This document shows, in pieces, positions 8,008 through 20,945 of a DNA stretch of 64,000 bases; positions within the stretch are counted from its first letter, which is position 1; each line of letters begins with the position of its first letter. The position numbers and the translations under genes are program-made. This DNA comes from Yersinia massiliensis CCUG 53443 (lineage in GTDB: Bacteria > Pseudomonadota > Gammaproteobacteria > Enterobacterales > Enterobacteriaceae), in assembly GCF_000312485.1 (NCBI RefSeq), contig NZ_HE997647.1, positions 1 through 64,000 on the forward strand, written 5' to 3'. The notes below the pieces were generated by a model. The model did no database searches, was not told the DNA's origin, and saw only the letters and a list, made by a program, of their open reading frames with translations.

Positions 8008-11000
8008 GTGGTGGATACAGTCACAAATAATAAAATTAAGACGTTGCATCAGCAATTAACAAAGCGAATTTTGGTATTGGATGGTGGTATGGGTACCATG
8101 ATCCAGAGCTATCGGCTGGAAGAAGCAGATTATCGTGGCGCACGTTTTGCCGATTGGCCAAGTGACTTGAAAGGTAACAATGATTTATTGGTCCTTTCTA
8201 AGCCGGAAGTCATCACTGCCATACACAATGCCTACTTGGAAGCGGGCGCTGATATTCTCGAAACCAATACATTCAACTCGACCACCATCGCGATGGCAGA
8301 TTATCAGATGGAGTCACTGTCCGCTGAAATTAACTACGAAGCTGCCCGTTTGGCCCGCATCTGCGCTGATGAATGGACGGCTCGCACCCCTGAAAAACCG
8401 CGCTATGTCGCCGGGGTGCTTGGCCCGACCAACCGCACCGCGTCGATCTCCCCAAAAGTTAACGATCCTGCATTCCGAAATGTCAGTTTTGATCAATTAG
8501 TGGATGCCTATCGGGAATCAACCCGTGCGCTGATTGAGGGTGGCGTCGATCTGATTATGATTGAAACCGTCTTTGATACCCTGAATGCCAAAGCGGCCAC
8601 CTTCGCCGTCGAATCTGAATTTGAAGCGATGGGTGTACTGTTACCCGTCATGATTTCTGGCACGATCACTGATGCCTCGGGCCGAACATTATCGGGCCAA
8701 ACGACTGAAGCGTTTTATAACTCGCTACGTCACGTTAAGCCGATCTCCTTTGGCCTGAATTGTGCCTTGGGGCCAGATGAATTACGTCAATATGTCGCGG
8801 AGTTATCGCGCATCTCTGAATATTATGTCAGTGCTCACCCAAACGCTGGGTTGCCAAATGCCTTTGGTGAATACGATCTTGATGCCAAAGAAATGGCTGA
8901 ACATATTGGCGAGTGGGCGCAGGCTGGATTCCTGAATATTGTTGGTGGCTGCTGCGGCACCACGCCACAGCATATCGCAGCGATGGCGAAAGCGGTCGAA
9001 GGTGTGCCGCCGCGTCCTTTACCTGATATCCCCGTAGCTTGCCGTTTGGCGGGGCTGGAACCCCTGATTATCGACGCTAACACATTGTTTGTTAACGTCG
9101 GTGAACGTACCAACGTGACCGGTTCTGCTCGATTCAAACGGTTGATAAAAGAAGATAAATACGACGAAGCCTTGGAAGTTGCGCTCCAACAAGTGGAAAG
9201 CGGCGCGCAGATCATCGATATCAACATGGATGAGGGGATGCTGGACGCAGAAGCGGCCATGGTACGTTTTCTCAATCTGATTGCCGGTGAGCCTGATATC
9301 GCGCGTGTTCCAATCATGATCGACTCCTCCAAATGGGAGGTGATCGAGAAAGGGCTGAAATGCATTCAGGGCAAAGGCATTGTTAACTCAATTTCAATGA
9401 AAGAAGGCGAAGAAGCCTTTATTCACCATGCCAAATTGGTTCGCCGCTATGGTGCCGCCATGGTTGTGATGGCATTTGATGAGGTGGGACAGGCAGATAC
9501 CCGCGCCCGCAAAATCGAGATTTGTCGACGTGCCTACAAGATTTTGACTGAAACGGTGGGCTTCCCGCCGGAAGATATTATTTTCGACCCGAATATTTTT
9601 GCTGTGGCAACAGGGATCGAAGAGCACAATAACTACGCTGTTGATTTTATTGAGGCTTGCGCAGATATCAAAGCCGAGCTGCCTCATGCCATGATTTCCG
9701 GCGGCGTCTCCAACGTTTCCTTCTCCTTCCGGGGTAACGATCCGGTGCGTGAAGCGATCCACGCGGTGTTCTTGTATTACGCCATTCGTAACGGGATGGA
9801 CATGGGGATCGTGAACGCGGGTCAGTTGGCGATTTATGATGATTTATCCGATGAGCTGCGTGATGCCGTCGAGGATGTCATTCTCAACCGCCGCAGTGAC
9901 AGCACCGAGCGCTTACTGGATCTGGCCGAAAAATACCGTAGCAGTAAAAGTGATGAAGTGGCGATTCAACAAGCGGAATGGCGCGGCTGGCCAGTCGTGA
10001 AACGCTTGGAGTACTCATTGGTCAAAGGCATTACTGAGTTTATCGAAGCGGATACCGAAGAGGCCCGTCAGCAAGCTGATCGCCCCATTGAAGTGATTGA
10101 AGGGCCATTAATGGCTGGGATGAATGTGGTCGGCGACCTGTTTGGCGAAGGGAAGATGTTTCTGCCACAGGTGGTGAAATCCGCGAGGGTGATGAAACAG
10201 GCGGTGGCCTACCTCGAGCCTTATATTGAGGCCAGCAAACAGAAAGGAACAACGGCGGGTAAAATCCTGCTGGCGACGGTGAAAGGCGATGTTCATGACA
10301 TCGGTAAAAACATCGTTGGCGTAGTATTGCAGTGTAATAATTACGAAATTATCGATCTTGGCGTGATGGTGCCGACGGAGAAAATTCTGCGTACAGCACG
10401 AGAAGAGAACGTGGATATCATCGGCTTGTCTGGCCTGATAACGCCGTCGCTGGATGAAATGGTCAACGTAGCGAAAGAGATGGAGCGCCAAGGCTTTACC
10501 TTGCCGTTGCTGATTGGCGGTGCAACCACGTCCAAAGCGCATACCGCGGTTAAAATCGAGCAGAATTACAGCGGTTCGACCACCTACGTTTCAAATGCGT
10601 CGCGCAGTGTTGGTGTGGTTTCCGCGTTGTTATCGGATACCCAGCGCGATGATTTTGTTGCAAAAACCCGCAAAGAATATGAAACCGTCCGTATTCAACA
10701 TGCGCGTAAAAAACCTCGTACCCCACCTGTCAGCTTACAAGCTGCGCGGGATAACCAAACCGTCATTGATTGGGAAAACTACACGCCGCCCGTGGCACAC
10801 AAGTTAGGTGTACAAGCGGTGGAAGCGAGTATTGAAACTCTGCGTAATTACATCGACTGGACGCCATTCTTTATGACGTGGTCGTTGGCGGGCAAGTATC
10901 CGCGCATTCTGGAAGATGAAGTTGTCGGCGAAGAAGCCAAGCGCCTTTTTGCGGATGCTAATGACATGCTGGATAAACTGTCAGTAGAAGGATTGCTGCA

Positions 11001-11703
11001 TCCTAAAGGTGTCGTCGGCCTGTTCCCTGCCAACAGTGTAGGGGATGACATCGAAATCTACCGCGATGAGCGCCGTGATGACGTGCTGGTGGTCAGCCAT
11101 CATCTGCGCCAGCAAACGGAAAAAACCGACTTCCCGAACTATTGCTTGGCCGATTATGTCGCCCCGAAATCCAGCGGTAAAGCGGATTATTTTGGCGCAT
11201 TTGCCGTGACGGGTGGCTTGGAAGAAGACGCATTGGCGGACGCCTATGATGCGCAGCATGATGACTATAACAAAATCATGATTAAGGCATTGTCGGACCG
11301 TTTGGCGGAGGCTTTCGCTGAATATCTGCATGAGCAGGTGCGCAAAGTATATTGGGGTTTTGCACCCCATGAAAACCTGAGCAATGAAGAACTGGTGCGT
11401 GAAAACTATCAGGGGATTCGCCCTGCACCAGGCTATCCCGCTTGCCCAGAGCACACCGAAAAAGGCCAAATCTGGCAGTTGCTCGATGTGGAAACCCACA
11501 CGGGAATGAAGCTGACCGAGTCTTACGCCATGTGGCCAGGCGCATCGGTATCAGGTTGGTACTTCAGTCATCCAGATAGTAAATACTTTGCCGTCGCGCA
11601 GATTCAGCGGGATCAGGTCGAAGACTATGCCGCGCGCAAAGGGATGCCAGTGGCAGAAGTTGAACGCTGGTTAGCGCCCAATTTGGGCTATGACGCGGAC
11701 TAA
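8008..11703 (+). CDS. metH: Cobalamin-dependent methionine synthase
   Basis: Methylates homocysteine to methionine using methyltetrahydrofolate through methylcobalamin. The 1231-aa product has the four MetH modules in order: homocysteine domain with zinc ligands in GLNCALG (near 250) and GGCCGTT (near 314); pterin domain with [12 protein letters not shown] (near 360); B12 domain with the DVHDIGK signature (near 760) and SGLITPS; C-terminal AdoMet reactivation domain with [12 protein letters not shown]. The start is GTG at 8008 after AAAGAGGCGAGG; the next codon is also GTG. All domains are complete. Confidence 0.98.
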   Translation: MVDTVTNNKIKTLHQQLTKRILVLDGGMGTMIQSYRLEEADYRGARFADWPSDLKGNNDLLVLSKPEVITAIHNAYLEAGADILETNTFNSTTIAMADYQMESLSAEINYEAARLARICADEWTARTPEKPRYVAGVLGPTNRTASISPKVNDPAFRNVSFDQLVDAYRESTRALIEGGVDLIMIETVFDTLNAKAATFAVESEFEAMGVLLPVMISGTITDASGRTLSGQTTEAFYNSLRHVKPISFGLNCALGPDELRQYVAELSRISEYYVSAHPNAGLPNAFGEYDLDAKEMAEHIGEWAQAGFLNIVGGCCGTTPQHIAAMAKAVEGVPPRPLPDIPVACRLAGLEPLIIDANTLFVNVGERTNVTGSARFKRLIKEDKYDEALEVALQQVESGAQIIDINMDEGMLDAEAAMVRFLNLIAGEPDIARVPIMIDSSKWEVIEKGLKCIQGKGIVNSISMKEGEEAFIHHAKLVRRYGAAMVVMAFDEVGQADTRARKIEICRRAYKILTETVGFPPEDIIFDPNIFAVATGIEEHNNYAVDFIEACADIKAELPHAMISGGVSNVSFSFRGNDPVREAIHAVFLYYAIRNGMDMGIVNAGQLAIYDDLSDELRDAVEDVILNRRSDSTERLLDLAEKYRSSKSDEVAIQQAEWRGWPVVKRLEYSLVKGITEFIEADTEEARQQADRPIEVIEGPLMAGMNVVGDLFGEGKMFLPQVVKSARVMKQAVAYLEPYIEASKQKGTTAGKILLATVKGDVHDIGKNIVGVVLQCNNYEIIDLGVMVPTEKILRTAREENVDIIGLSGLITPSLDEMVNVAKEMERQGFTLPLLIGGATTSKAHTAVKIEQNYSGSTTYVSNASRSVGVVSALLSDTQRDDFVAKTRKEYETVRIQHARKKPRTPPVSLQAARDNQTVIDWENYTPPVAHKLGVQAVEASIETLRNYIDWTPFFMTWSLAGKYPRILEDEVVGEEAKRLFADANDMLDKLSVEGLLHPKGVVGLFPANSVGDDIEIYRDERRDDVLVVSHHLRQQTEKTDFPNYCLADYVAPKSSGKADYFGAFAVTGGLEEDALADAYDAQHDDYNKIMIKALSDRLAEAFAEYLHEQVRKVYWGFAPHENLSNEELVRENYQGIRPAPGYPACPEHTEKGQIWQLLDVETHTGMKLTESYAMWPGASVSGWYFSHPDSKYFAVAQIQRDQVEDYAARKGMPVAEVERWLAPNLGYDAD

Positions 11704-11818
11704 AAGGCAGATGACGAACCGCGAGTCGCCAAAACAGTGTGACTCGCGATTTATGAAAGAAAGACGAATGCCCATTCGCTACTCTGTTTTGCAACTAGGA
11801 AATGGAGATAACACGATA

Positions 11819-12181
11819 ATGAAACTCGGAATATTAAAAAAGTTCGCACCAGAGTGGTCATTTAAGGCGAAAACAAACCCGAAGGCGGAGGTGGTTTTTA
11901 ACCGCATCGCAGACCGGTTACAATCGACCAAAAATAAGAATATTTGTATGGGGCGTGCTGCTGGGCAAAACAACATACAGGACTATCAGCAGTATAAAAA
12001 ACTGACTCAGTCGTCGGAGCCGAAACAAGTTAGATTTAGCGATGAACAACCCAGTAAGATGGCAAAGTCTATCACCCACTTATCTTCGGTTGATTACAGC
12101 AATTCTTGCATTAGACGAGCTGCTGGAATAGAGATACTACGGAATTATTCACCGCAGTTTAACGCCCTTGCTCAGAAGTGA
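11819..12181 (+). CDS. Small protein of unknown function with a duplicated CxxRAAG motif
   Basis: I do not recognise this gene. From the ATG at 11819 (GGAGA binding site 10 nt upstream) it encodes 120 aa; in-frame starts at 11768 and 11690 would make it longer. The product is basic at the N-terminus (MKLGILKKFAPEW) and contains two similar segments: CMGRAAGQNNIQDYQQYKKL near residues 50-69 and CIRRAAGIEILRNYSPQFNA near 100-119, each preceded by an Asn/Ser-rich stretch. There is no signal peptide or membrane helix. It sits alone between metH and the lysC terminator. Because of the internal repeat it is more likely a real gene than chance, but expression is unproven. Confidence 0.5.
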   Translation: MKLGILKKFAPEWSFKAKTNPKAEVVFNRIADRLQSTKNKNICMGRAAGQNNIQDYQQYKKLTQSSEPKQVRFSDEQPSKMAKSITHLSSVDYSNSCIRRAAGIEILRNYSPQFNALAQK

Positions 12182-12228
12182 ATCCGAATAATAATATCAA
12201 AGACTTAAGGTTATCGTAGGTTTGGAAT

Positions 12229-12267
12229 CGCTTGCCATTAAATTGACCCGCTTGCCATTAAGTTGAC
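12229..12267. repeat. Direct repeat, 19 bp, two copies
   Basis: CGCTTGCCATTAA(A/G)TTGAC occurs at 12229-12247 and again at 12249-12267 with one mismatch. Adjoining about-20-bp repeats are typical of the end structure of some insertion sequences, but no transposase or second end is seen nearby. It may be a remnant. Confidence 0.7.
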
Positions 12268-12271
12268 AGTA

Positions 12272-12307
12272 AAAAACCGGCACTTCCTACAGGTTGCGCC
12301 GGTTTTT
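12272..12307. terminator. Bidirectional terminator at the end of lysC
   Basis: AAAAACCGGC (12272-12281) pairs perfectly with GCCGGTTTTT (12298-12307). Read on the minus strand it follows lysC and ends in T residues; on the plus strand it would also stop transcripts from the metH side. Confidence 0.85.
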
Positions 12308-12324
12308 ATTACTCGAATCAATCA

Positions 12325-13710
12325 TTATTCAAACAAATTATGATGCAGCGTTTGCACCACTTTCTCGGCATCGCTGCCCGGAATCAGGAAGCAAAGATTA
12401 TGGCTGCTGGCCCCGTAGCAAATCATGCGAATATTGAATGGGTCGAGTACGCCAAACACTTCTTTCCCCACACCGCAAGACTGAGACAGGTCGTTGCCGA
12501 TAATCGCCACCAGCGCCAGATTCTCTTCTACTTCCACGCGACACAGAGAAGAAAGCTCGGTCAGTAGTGACGTGGTCAGCAGGCTATCACCGATAGATGT
12601 TGAACCGGTGGTGTCCAGCGTCAGTGCGACACTTACTTCAGAGGTGGTAATCAAATCCACTGAAATATTGTGGCGCGCCAAAATGTTAAACACTTCTGCC
12701 AGAAAACCGCGTGCATGTAACATGTTTAGGCTGTGTAACGTGAGCAAGGTTTGTTTGCGGCGCAGTGCTAAGGCACGAAACAAGGGTGGATTTTCGGTTT
12801 TATTGCACACCAGTGTGCCACCTGCGGCGGGATCTTTGCTTGACCCAACAAATACCGGAATATCGCTACGAACGGCGGGTAATAGCGTGGCCGGATGCAG
12901 TACTTTGGCACCAAACGTCGCCATTTCAGCCGCTTCTTCAAATGCAATCTTATCGATGCGTTTTGCTGCGGGCACCACACGTGGATCGGTTGTGTAAATC
13001 CCCGGTACGTCGGTCCAGATATCAATGCGGCTGACGTTGAGTGCTTCACCCAATAAGGCCGCAGTATAATCACTGCCGCCACGGCCCAGCGTGGTTGTTC
13101 GGCCTTTGCTTTCGCTGCCAATAAACCCTTGAGTCACGATAATAGCGTGCTCAATACGGGGTGCCAATTGAGCTTGAGCCAATTCAGCTAACGCCACAGT
13201 ATCAGGTTCAGCACGGCCGAAACGGTCATTGGTGCGCATGATTTTACGCACATCAAACCATTCGACGGCGACTTGGCGCTGGCGTAGCAATTCGACAAAC
13301 AGCAGCGTCGACATTAATTCGCCGTGGCTGACTAACTCATCGGTCAAGGCCGCCGACGTCGCCAAGCTGGCGGCTTCCGACAGCATCGCAATATTTTCCA
13401 GCATGCGTTCAATTTCTTCACGGATCACGACGGGATTACCGAGTTTAACGAGAATCGCGTCTTGAATGCGGTGAATGTCATCTAAATGCTGTTCGCGCTG
13501 TCCAGGCTCGCAGCCATCGGCAAGAGCGACCAACAGATTGGTAATACCGGCAGAAGCCGACAAAATCACCAAACGAACGTCCGGGTTCGATAAAACCACA
13601 TCAGCGCTGCGGTTCATGGCATCAAAATCAGCCACACTGGTGCCACCAAATTTGGCTACCACGGCCTTAGAAGCAGTGCGGTTAGTCTGTTGTTGTGTTG
13701 CGCAATTCAT
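12325..13710 (-). CDS. lysC: Lysine-sensitive aspartokinase III
   Basis: Phosphorylates aspartate, first step of the lysine, threonine and methionine pathways, and is feedback-inhibited by lysine. The 461-aa protein has the kinase block VAKFGGTSVADFDAMN near the N-terminus, TTLGRGGSDYTAALL in the nucleotide site, and two C-terminal ACT domains with SVDLITTSEVSVALTLD. The N-terminus is about 12 residues longer than in E. coli (MNCATQQQTNRTASKAV), but the ATG at 13710 has a GAGG binding site at correct spacing. A long leader with a lysine riboswitch lies upstream. Confidence 0.97.
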   Translation of the reverse strand: MNCATQQQTNRTASKAVVAKFGGTSVADFDAMNRSADVVLSNPDVRLVILSASAGITNLLVALADGCEPGQREQHLDDIHRIQDAILVKLGNPVVIREEIERMLENIAMLSEAASLATSAALTDELVSHGELMSTLLFVELLRQRQVAVEWFDVRKIMRTNDRFGRAEPDTVALAELAQAQLAPRIEHAIIVTQGFIGSESKGRTTTLGRGGSDYTAALLGEALNVSRIDIWTDVPGIYTTDPRVVPAAKRIDKIAFEEAAEMATFGAKVLHPATLLPAVRSDIPVFVGSSKDPAAGGTLVCNKTENPPLFRALALRRKQTLLTLHSLNMLHARGFLAEVFNILARHNISVDLITTSEVSVALTLDTTGSTSIGDSLLTTSLLTELSSLCRVEVEENLALVAIIGNDLSQSCGVGKEVFGVLDPFNIRMICYGASSHNLCFLIPGSDAEKVVQTLHHNLFE

Positions 13711-13817
13711 TTAAAACCTCGTGTCAGGGATGCCATCTTGGGTGGTCATCTGTATTCGCCTTGGCACAAGGAAAGAGCGGTAAGTCAGGGGGCAGGCGTA
13801 GAAATAACACTACGTTA

Positions 13818-14005
13818 CACCCAGAAGCGCTCCACCTTGTTGACCGCCCGAAAGGAACGGCATGGGTGACAACCCAGGGGATTCAGCCCCTGCAGTCGAC
13901 ACGTTGATAGCCGAAGTCATCGTGTCTCGGCGTCGCTCCCCCTCGAATGTCTTCAGCGGATCACGGCTCCTCCGACATTTTACCTGGGCGACGCACCTCT
14001 TCTGG
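13818..14005 (-). ncRNA. Lysine riboswitch (L box) in the lysC leader
   Basis: On the minus strand the leader holds the conserved L-box parts in order: CCAGAAGAGGTGCG, TCGGAGGAGCCG, GAGGGGGAGCGACGCCGAG, CAGGGGCTGAATCCCCTG, GGTTGTCACCC and the closing GGTGGAGCGCTTCTGGG. The P1 helix forms from CCAGAAG and CTTCTGG. These blocks match the E. coli lysC riboswitch closely. Bound lysine is expected to lower lysC expression, through sequences between the aptamer and the start (13711-13817). Confidence 0.95.
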
Positions 14006-15970
<1,965 letters not shown>

Positions 15971-16004
15971 GCTTAGCGGCTTAAGCTCTTGATCCGTGCT
16001 TGTT

Positions 16005-16033
16005 AGCCCCTTACTGAGTAAGGGGCTTTTTTT
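16005..16033 (+). terminator. pgi terminator
   Basis: AGCCCCTT (16005-16012) pairs with AAGGGGCT (16020-16027), followed by a run of T, 34 bp after the pgi stop. Confidence 0.9.
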
Positions 16034-16070
16034 GGCTCGGATAATTTTCCAACTTTAACAGGGGGGATTT

Positions 16071-16478
16071 ATGGCCAAAAACTCGCGTTCTCAATGGGTC
16101 GCTAAAAATCTACAGCGCTTATTGAATGCAGGATTAATTGTTCTCGCGGCGATTTTGGTGGTTTTTTTAGTGAAAGAAACCATTCATCTGGGGCAGATGC
16201 TATTCATGAATAATCAGGAAACCTCGTCATATATGCTGATTGAAGGCATTGTGATTTATTTCCTGTATTTCGAGTTTATTGCCTTGATTGTTAAGTACTT
16301 TGAATCAGGCTATCACTTCCCACTACGCTACTTTATTTATATCGGTATCACGGCCATTATTCGGCTAATCATCGTTGATCATGAAAATCCGATTGATACG
16401 CTGATATATTCGGGTTCAATTTTGTTGTTGGTGGTGACGTTGTATTTGGCAAATACGGATCGTTTAAAACGAGAGTAA
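16071..16478 (+). CDS. psiE: Phosphate-starvation-inducible membrane protein PsiE
   Basis: Small inner-membrane protein of unknown biochemical role; the E. coli homologue is induced by phosphate starvation. The 135-aa product aligns with E. coli PsiE (136 aa), with four hydrophobic segments near residues 18-38, 58-78, 86-104 and 110-127 and the block [15 protein letters not shown]. The basic C-terminus RLKRE is conserved. GGGGGG 6 nt before the ATG serves as binding site. A Pho box was not identified. Confidence 0.93.
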   Translation: MAKNSRSQWVAKNLQRLLNAGLIVLAAILVVFLVKETIHLGQMLFMNNQETSSYMLIEGIVIYFLYFEFIALIVKYFESGYHFPLRYFIYIGITAIIRLIIVDHENPIDTLIYSGSILLLVVTLYLANTDRLKRE

Positions 16479-16505
16479 CCTGCGGGTAGGCCGTGTTTGG
16501 GATAT

Positions 16506-16534
16506 AAAATAAAAATGGCGGCCATGAGGCCGCC
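16506..16534 (-). terminator. Terminator downstream of malG
   Basis: The stem GGCGGCC/GGCCGCC (16517-16534) with a 4-nt loop is followed, on the minus strand, by ATTTTTATTTT. It would end transcription coming from malEFG and may also stop psiE. Confidence 0.75.
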
Positions 16535-16558
16535 CTAAAGACACAGTACCAGAGGAAA

Positions 16559-16757
16559 ATACCCTTCTTACTTGAAGCTGTAGCGTTGTTAGCTGCTCTC
16601 TCTCACCCGAATCACTGACCTGAGTCAGCTCATCGGGATTAATGAGCCTCGTCCTTGAGGCTCACCCTACGGGCTAGCATAAACGCTGTTCAAATCGGTT
16701 CCTGACCGATTTGTCACTCGTTTGCCGCCTAGCTACAACTCCAATTACTTTGGGTAT
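16559..16757. repeat. ERIC element carrying a 74-bp insertion
   Basis: The ends ATACCCTTC and TTTGGGTAT and the core CTCTCACCCGAATCACTGAC match the ERIC copy at 3472-3596, but this copy is 199 bp long. About 74 bp (from 16641 on) interrupt the second half, and the ERIC sequence resumes at CACTCGTTTGCCGCC. The insert has its own short palindromes (AGCCTC/GAGGCT; AAATCGGT/ACCGATTT). Confidence 0.85.
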
Positions 16758-16772
16758 TGAATAATGAAATCT

Positions 16773-17663
16773 TTAACCTTTCACTCCACCGGCGGTTAGG
16801 CCACCCACCAACCAGCGTTGTGCCAGCAGGAAGACGGTGGTAATAGGGATGGCAGAAAGCACAGCGGCAGCGGCAAAGTCGCCCCACAGGTAGTTTTGTG
16901 GATTCAGATATTGCTGCATTCCCACCGCCAAGGTGTAACTCTCCACATCACGCAGTAACAATGAGGCGACTGGGACTTCGGTGATGGCGGCAATAAACGA
17001 CAGAATAAACACCACGGCCAAAATAGGAACCGACAGCGGTAACAGTACCAGCCGGAAGGCTTGCCATGGGGTCGCACCGTCTAAGGCCGCGGCTTCCTCC
17101 AGTGAGTTATCAATGGTTTCGAAGTAACCTTTGATCGTCCAAACGTGCAGCGCTATCCCCCCCATATAAGCAAATATCACGCCGCCGTGGGTATTCAGAC
17201 CGATAAACGGCATATATTGCCCGAGGCGGTCGAAGAGGGCATACAGCGCCACCAGTGACAGCACCGCAGGGAACATCTGGAAAATCAGCATACTTTTCAG
17301 CAGAGTGTTTTTACCGCGAAAACGCATACGGGCAAAAGCATAGGCACAGGTTGTCGACAGTGAAACAATGCCAATCGCGGTGATCACCGCAATTTTAACG
17401 GAGTTCCATAGCCACAACATGACGGGGAACGGTGGTGGCGTTACGCTACCGTCTGCATGGGTGATGCTAATACCCAAGGCCAGCTTCCAGTGCTCCCACG
17501 AAATTTGGTCGGGAATCAAACTGCCGGTCGCGAAGTTACCCGGCCGCAGTGAAATGGTAATGACCATCAGCAGTGGGAACATGATCAGCGCGATAAAGCA
17601 CAGCATGAGAAAATGGGTGCCTAATAGACGCAAACGTTGGGATTTAGGTTGAACCATAGCCAT
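16773..17663 (-). CDS. malG: Maltose/maltodextrin ABC transporter permease MalG
   Basis: Inner-membrane permease that pairs with MalF and the MalK dimer to import maltodextrins delivered by MalE. The 296-aa product has six predicted membrane segments and the cytoplasmic EAA loop [21 protein letters not shown] that docks to MalK. A start at 17684 would add seven residues, but AGGAGG is spaced for the ATG at 17663, and MAMVQPKSQ is the family N-terminus. It starts 13 bp after the malF stop; third gene of malEFG. Confidence 0.97.
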   Translation of the reverse strand: MAMVQPKSQRLRLLGTHFLMLCFIALIMFPLLMVITISLRPGNFATGSLIPDQISWEHWKLALGISITHADGSVTPPPFPVMLWLWNSVKIAVITAIGIVSLSTTCAYAFARMRFRGKNTLLKSMLIFQMFPAVLSLVALYALFDRLGQYMPFIGLNTHGGVIFAYMGGIALHVWTIKGYFETIDNSLEEAAALDGATPWQAFRLVLLPLSVPILAVVFILSFIAAITEVPVASLLLRDVESYTLAVGMQQYLNPQNYLWGDFAAAAVLSAIPITTVFLLAQRWLVGGLTAGGVKG

Positions 17664-17676
17664 CTGCATCTCCTCC

Positions 17677-19254
17677 TTAGTCAAAATTCATTTTGCTGGC
17701 TTTCAAATTCAGTATCGCGAGCGCGCCTACCAGTATGAAAATCAACGTTGCGATAGCCGCTGCCAGCCCGAAGTCCTGCCCACCGCCACCCTCAAAGGCG
17801 ACACGATAGGTGTAGTTGACCAGCAAATCGGTATACCCCGCAGGGGTGCTGGTACCGATCATATCTGGGCCGCCTCGGGTTAATAATTGAATCAGCACGA
17901 AGTTATTAAAGTTAAAGGCAAAGCTGGCAATCATCAGCGGTGTTAACGGCTTAATCAGTAGCGGGAAAGTAATCCGGAAAAAGTTCTGGAATGGGCCCGC
18001 GCCATCCATTGCTGAGGCTTCATATAAATCATCAGGGATAGCTTTGAGTAACCCCATGCACAGAATCATCATGTAGGGATAACCGAGCCACGTATTCACA
18101 ATCACAATCATGCTCTTGGCGGTGAGTGGATCGCTAAACCATTCAGGCTTAATGCCAAACAGTTGGTTAAGCATCAGGTTAATTTCCCCGAAACTTTGGT
18201 TAAATAACCCTTTGAAAATCAAAATAGAAATAAATGAAGGTACGGCATAGGGCAATATCAAGAGCACCCTATAGATGGCTTTACCTTTTAGGGCATCCCA
18301 TTGCACCACGCAGGCCAGTATCATGCCAACGGCAACAGTGAGGACGACACTGATAACGGAAAACAGGATGGTCCAGATGAAAATAGAGATAAAGGGTTTC
18401 TGGATACCTTCATCGTGCAGTACTCGCAGGAAGTTTTTCCAGCCAATGGTGACAGTAAAGCCGGGGCTGAGTTTTTCATTTTCCCACTGCCCATCAGCGT
18501 TCACGGCTTGATAGAAACCGATATCCGTATTAGGCCGATAGACGACCCCTGTCTGTTTATTGATCAGCTCTTGGCCATCATCACCCAGTTTGTAAAGTGG
18601 GCTGGTTCCAGAGAATTGGCGCAGTGAACTCATGCGCAGTTCGCCCCCATCAGGCAAGGTAGCCACTAAGCTGCTTAATGCTTGGCGATTCTGGGTAATG
18701 ATCCGTAGTGACGCGCGTTCGCCGGTTTGTTCAGCGCTAGCCGGGGTGACTTTTAATTTATGCTCACCGACAGTATCGAAGCGAAAAGGCTCGGAAATCA
18801 GGACGGTATTATCGTCTGGGTTGGTCAGTTGCAAGCGCCATTGGTCATCACTCGGATACAGGCCAAAGGCAAAGGTTTTACCGGTTTGGAACTGCCGATC
18901 CATCAAAACGGATTGGGCGCGCTCGAAGGTTAATTGGTTGGTGCTGCTATAGTTGGTAAACGCGATGGCGATGGTACAAATCAAGGGGAACAGGACAAAC
19001 AGCCCCATCCCAGCCACGCCAGGATAAACATAACGCCATGCGTAAGCGCGGCGATTAGCGAAAACATAGAGTCCCAAACTCACCAGAATCAGCGTGACAA
19101 TGGCAAAAAGATATTCACCTTGAGAATACATCAACACGATCAAATAGCAGGTGAAGAGACTTAATGCGCCGATAACCAGCCATTTAAGGGCATCACTTTG
19201 CCACCAGGCAACTCTCTTTTTACGGCTTTCATATTCGGTGTGGGATAACTGCAT
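17677..19254 (-). CDS. malF: Maltose/maltodextrin ABC transporter permease MalF
   Basis: Larger permease partner of MalG. The 525-aa protein (E. coli 514) has N-terminal membrane segments, a large periplasmic P2 loop (about residues 95-280) that contacts MalE, and C-terminal segments with the EAA loop [21 protein letters not shown]. The tail [20 protein letters not shown] is strongly conserved. A 111-bp spacer with hairpins separates it from malE and may lower its expression relative to the binding protein. Confidence 0.97.
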   Translation of the reverse strand: MQLSHTEYESRKKRVAWWQSDALKWLVIGALSLFTCYLIVLMYSQGEYLFAIVTLILVSLGLYVFANRRAYAWRYVYPGVAGMGLFVLFPLICTIAIAFTNYSSTNQLTFERAQSVLMDRQFQTGKTFAFGLYPSDDQWRLQLTNPDDNTVLISEPFRFDTVGEHKLKVTPASAEQTGERASLRIITQNRQALSSLVATLPDGGELRMSSLRQFSGTSPLYKLGDDGQELINKQTGVVYRPNTDIGFYQAVNADGQWENEKLSPGFTVTIGWKNFLRVLHDEGIQKPFISIFIWTILFSVISVVLTVAVGMILACVVQWDALKGKAIYRVLLILPYAVPSFISILIFKGLFNQSFGEINLMLNQLFGIKPEWFSDPLTAKSMIVIVNTWLGYPYMMILCMGLLKAIPDDLYEASAMDGAGPFQNFFRITFPLLIKPLTPLMIASFAFNFNNFVLIQLLTRGGPDMIGTSTPAGYTDLLVNYTYRVAFEGGGGQDFGLAAAIATLIFILVGALAILNLKASKMNFD

Positions 19255-19264
19255 AATATTCCCT

Positions 19265-19348
19265 TTCTACTCTTCGTACTTGAAGTTGCTGCGGTGTTAG
19301 CGGTTAACACTACCGCAAACCGTGTTGGGGCATAGCGAACTATGCCCC
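19265..19348 (-). repeat. ERIC fragment and hairpin in the malE-malF spacer
   Basis: CTTCGTACTTGAAGTTGCTG (from about 19271) matches one ERIC arm, but the element is truncated. Next to it is a perfect 9-bp hairpin GGGGCATAG/CTATGCCCC (19327-19335 with 19340-19348) just after malE. In E. coli, REP hairpins at this site stabilise malE mRNA; a similar role is inferred. Confidence 0.65.
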
Positions 19349-19365
19349 TTTTGCAGGTGAAGCTG

Positions 19366-20577
19366 TTATTTGGTGATACGCGCCGCTGCGTCGTTCAGTG
19401 CAGCTTCCACGGTTTGACGCCCAGTAATGGCGTTCAAGACCGCACTACGGGTGGCATACCAGAAGGCGGCCATTTGCGGAATATTCGGCATGATTTCGCC
19501 TTTGGTGGCGTTGTCCATGGTGGCCGCAATACGGGGATCTTTCGCCAATTGTTCTTGGAATGACTTCAGTGCCACCGCGCCAAGAGGCTTGTCTTTGTTG
19601 ACTTCAGCCAGACCTTGGTCAGTAATCAGGTAGTTTTCCAAGAATTCAGTGGCGAGTTCTTTATTCGGGCTGGCGGCATTAATCCCTGCCGTCAGAACAC
19701 CGACGAACGGCTTAGAGGGTTGGCCATGGAAGGTTGGCAGTAAGGTCACACCATAATTAATTTTGCTCTTATCAATGTTGGACCATGCCCATGGGCCATT
19801 GATGGTCATCGCCGTTTCACCTTTATTAAAGGCTGCTTCTGCGATGGAGTAATCGGTATCCGCATTGATGTGCTTATTTTTCACCAGATCGACAATAAAT
19901 TGCAGACCTGCTTTCGCACCGGCATTGTTCACGCCCACGTTTTTCACGTCGTAAACACCGTTTTCAGATTTGAAGGCGTAACCACCGTCGGCTGCAATAA
20001 GTGGCCAAGTGAAGTAGGGTTCTTGCAGGTTCCACATGATGGCGCTTTTGCCATTGGCACGCAGTGTTTTATCCAGCGCAGGGATCTCTTCCCATGTTTT
20101 AGGCGCTTCTTTGACCAGATCTTTATTGTAAATCAGTGACAGCGCTTCGACTGCCACAGGGTAACCAATCAACTTGCCATTAAAGCGAACGGCATCCCAA
20201 GTGAACGGGAACAGTTTTTCTTGGAAGGCTTTTGATGGCGTCAATTCAGCCAGTAAGCCAGACTGCGCGTAGCCGCCAAAACGGTCATGCGCCCAGAAGA
20301 TGATATCTGGGCCATCACCTGTTGCGGCGACTTGCGGGAATTTCTCTTCTAATTTATCTGGGTGCTCGACGGTGACTTTGATGCCGGTGTCTTTCTCAAA
20401 TTTCTTACCGACTTCTGCCAGACCGTTATAGCCTTTATCGCCATTGATCCAGATAACCAGTTTACCTTCTTCAATTTTGGCAAAAGCAGAGGAAGAGAGC
20501 ACCAGCGTCGTTAACGCTGAAAGGGCCAAAACACGTGCGGTCTTACTTATGCCGGATTTTGTGAAGCTGCGAGTCAT
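19366..20577 (-). CDS. malE: Periplasmic maltose-binding protein
   Basis: Periplasmic receptor that delivers maltose and maltodextrins to MalFGK2. The 403-aa precursor has an extended signal peptide ([19 protein letters not shown] then [13 protein letters not shown]) cleaved before [17 protein letters not shown]. That is about seven residues more N-terminal sequence than in E. coli (396 aa). The ligand-site block [20 protein letters not shown] and the C-terminal [16 protein letters not shown] are intact. First gene of malEFG; its promoter lies in the 751-bp region shared with malK. Confidence 0.98.
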   Translation of the reverse strand: MTRSFTKSGISKTARVLALSALTTLVLSSSAFAKIEEGKLVIWINGDKGYNGLAEVGKKFEKDTGIKVTVEHPDKLEEKFPQVAATGDGPDIIFWAHDRFGGYAQSGLLAELTPSKAFQEKLFPFTWDAVRFNGKLIGYPVAVEALSLIYNKDLVKEAPKTWEEIPALDKTLRANGKSAIMWNLQEPYFTWPLIAADGGYAFKSENGVYDVKNVGVNNAGAKAGLQFIVDLVKNKHINADTDYSIAEAAFNKGETAMTINGPWAWSNIDKSKINYGVTLLPTFHGQPSKPFVGVLTAGINAASPNKELATEFLENYLITDQGLAEVNKDKPLGAVALKSFQEQLAKDPRIAATMDNATKGEIMPNIPQMAAFWYATRSAVLNAITGRQTVEAALNDAAARITK

Positions 20578-20683
20578 AATCCAATCCTTTTATCCAATTT
20601 TGTGGGTACTCACTTTTTGGTGAACCATTATTGGCAATTAAGTTTGCCTGCTGTTTTCAGGCCGCTGTTGCCTTGAATCACTC

Positions 20684-20693
20684 AGTGAGGAGG
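20684..20693 (+). promoter_or_regulatory. Candidate MalT box
   Basis: AGTGAGGAGG matches 8 of 10 positions of the MalT box GGGGA(T/G)GAGG. It lies about 106 bp from the malE start. Confidence 0.4.
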
Positions 20694-20823
20694 GTGTGGC
20701 AGCGTTGCAAAAATGTTGAGCTGCAAACAAGTTATTACACTGACTAATACATTACGCTGACATATTGAGTCACAACCGGATACAGCATCATCCTCCCCCC
20801 CTCTACGCCCCCCAGCGAGTAAA

Positions 20824-20839
20824 TGTGAGCCAGTTAACA
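20824..20839. promoter_or_regulatory. CRP-cAMP site
   Basis: TGTGA-N6-TAACA matches 9 of 10 fixed positions of TGTGA-N6-TCACA. Its place between MalT-like boxes fits the known joint control of malEFG and malK-lamB by CRP and MalT. Confidence 0.6.
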
Positions 20840-20945
20840 TTGCTGCCTATTCTGTGGTGTTAGGCACAATAATGTAGGTCGAAATTTGCAAGAGAGATCA
20901 CGTATTTGTATTTACAGTGGAACTTCTACCCCACCTATTCGTTCC

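Noticed and set aside
9394-9762. Antisense open frames within metH (also 10108-10542 and 10981-11499)
   Set aside because: They mirror the codon bias of metH on the opposite strand and have no own signals.
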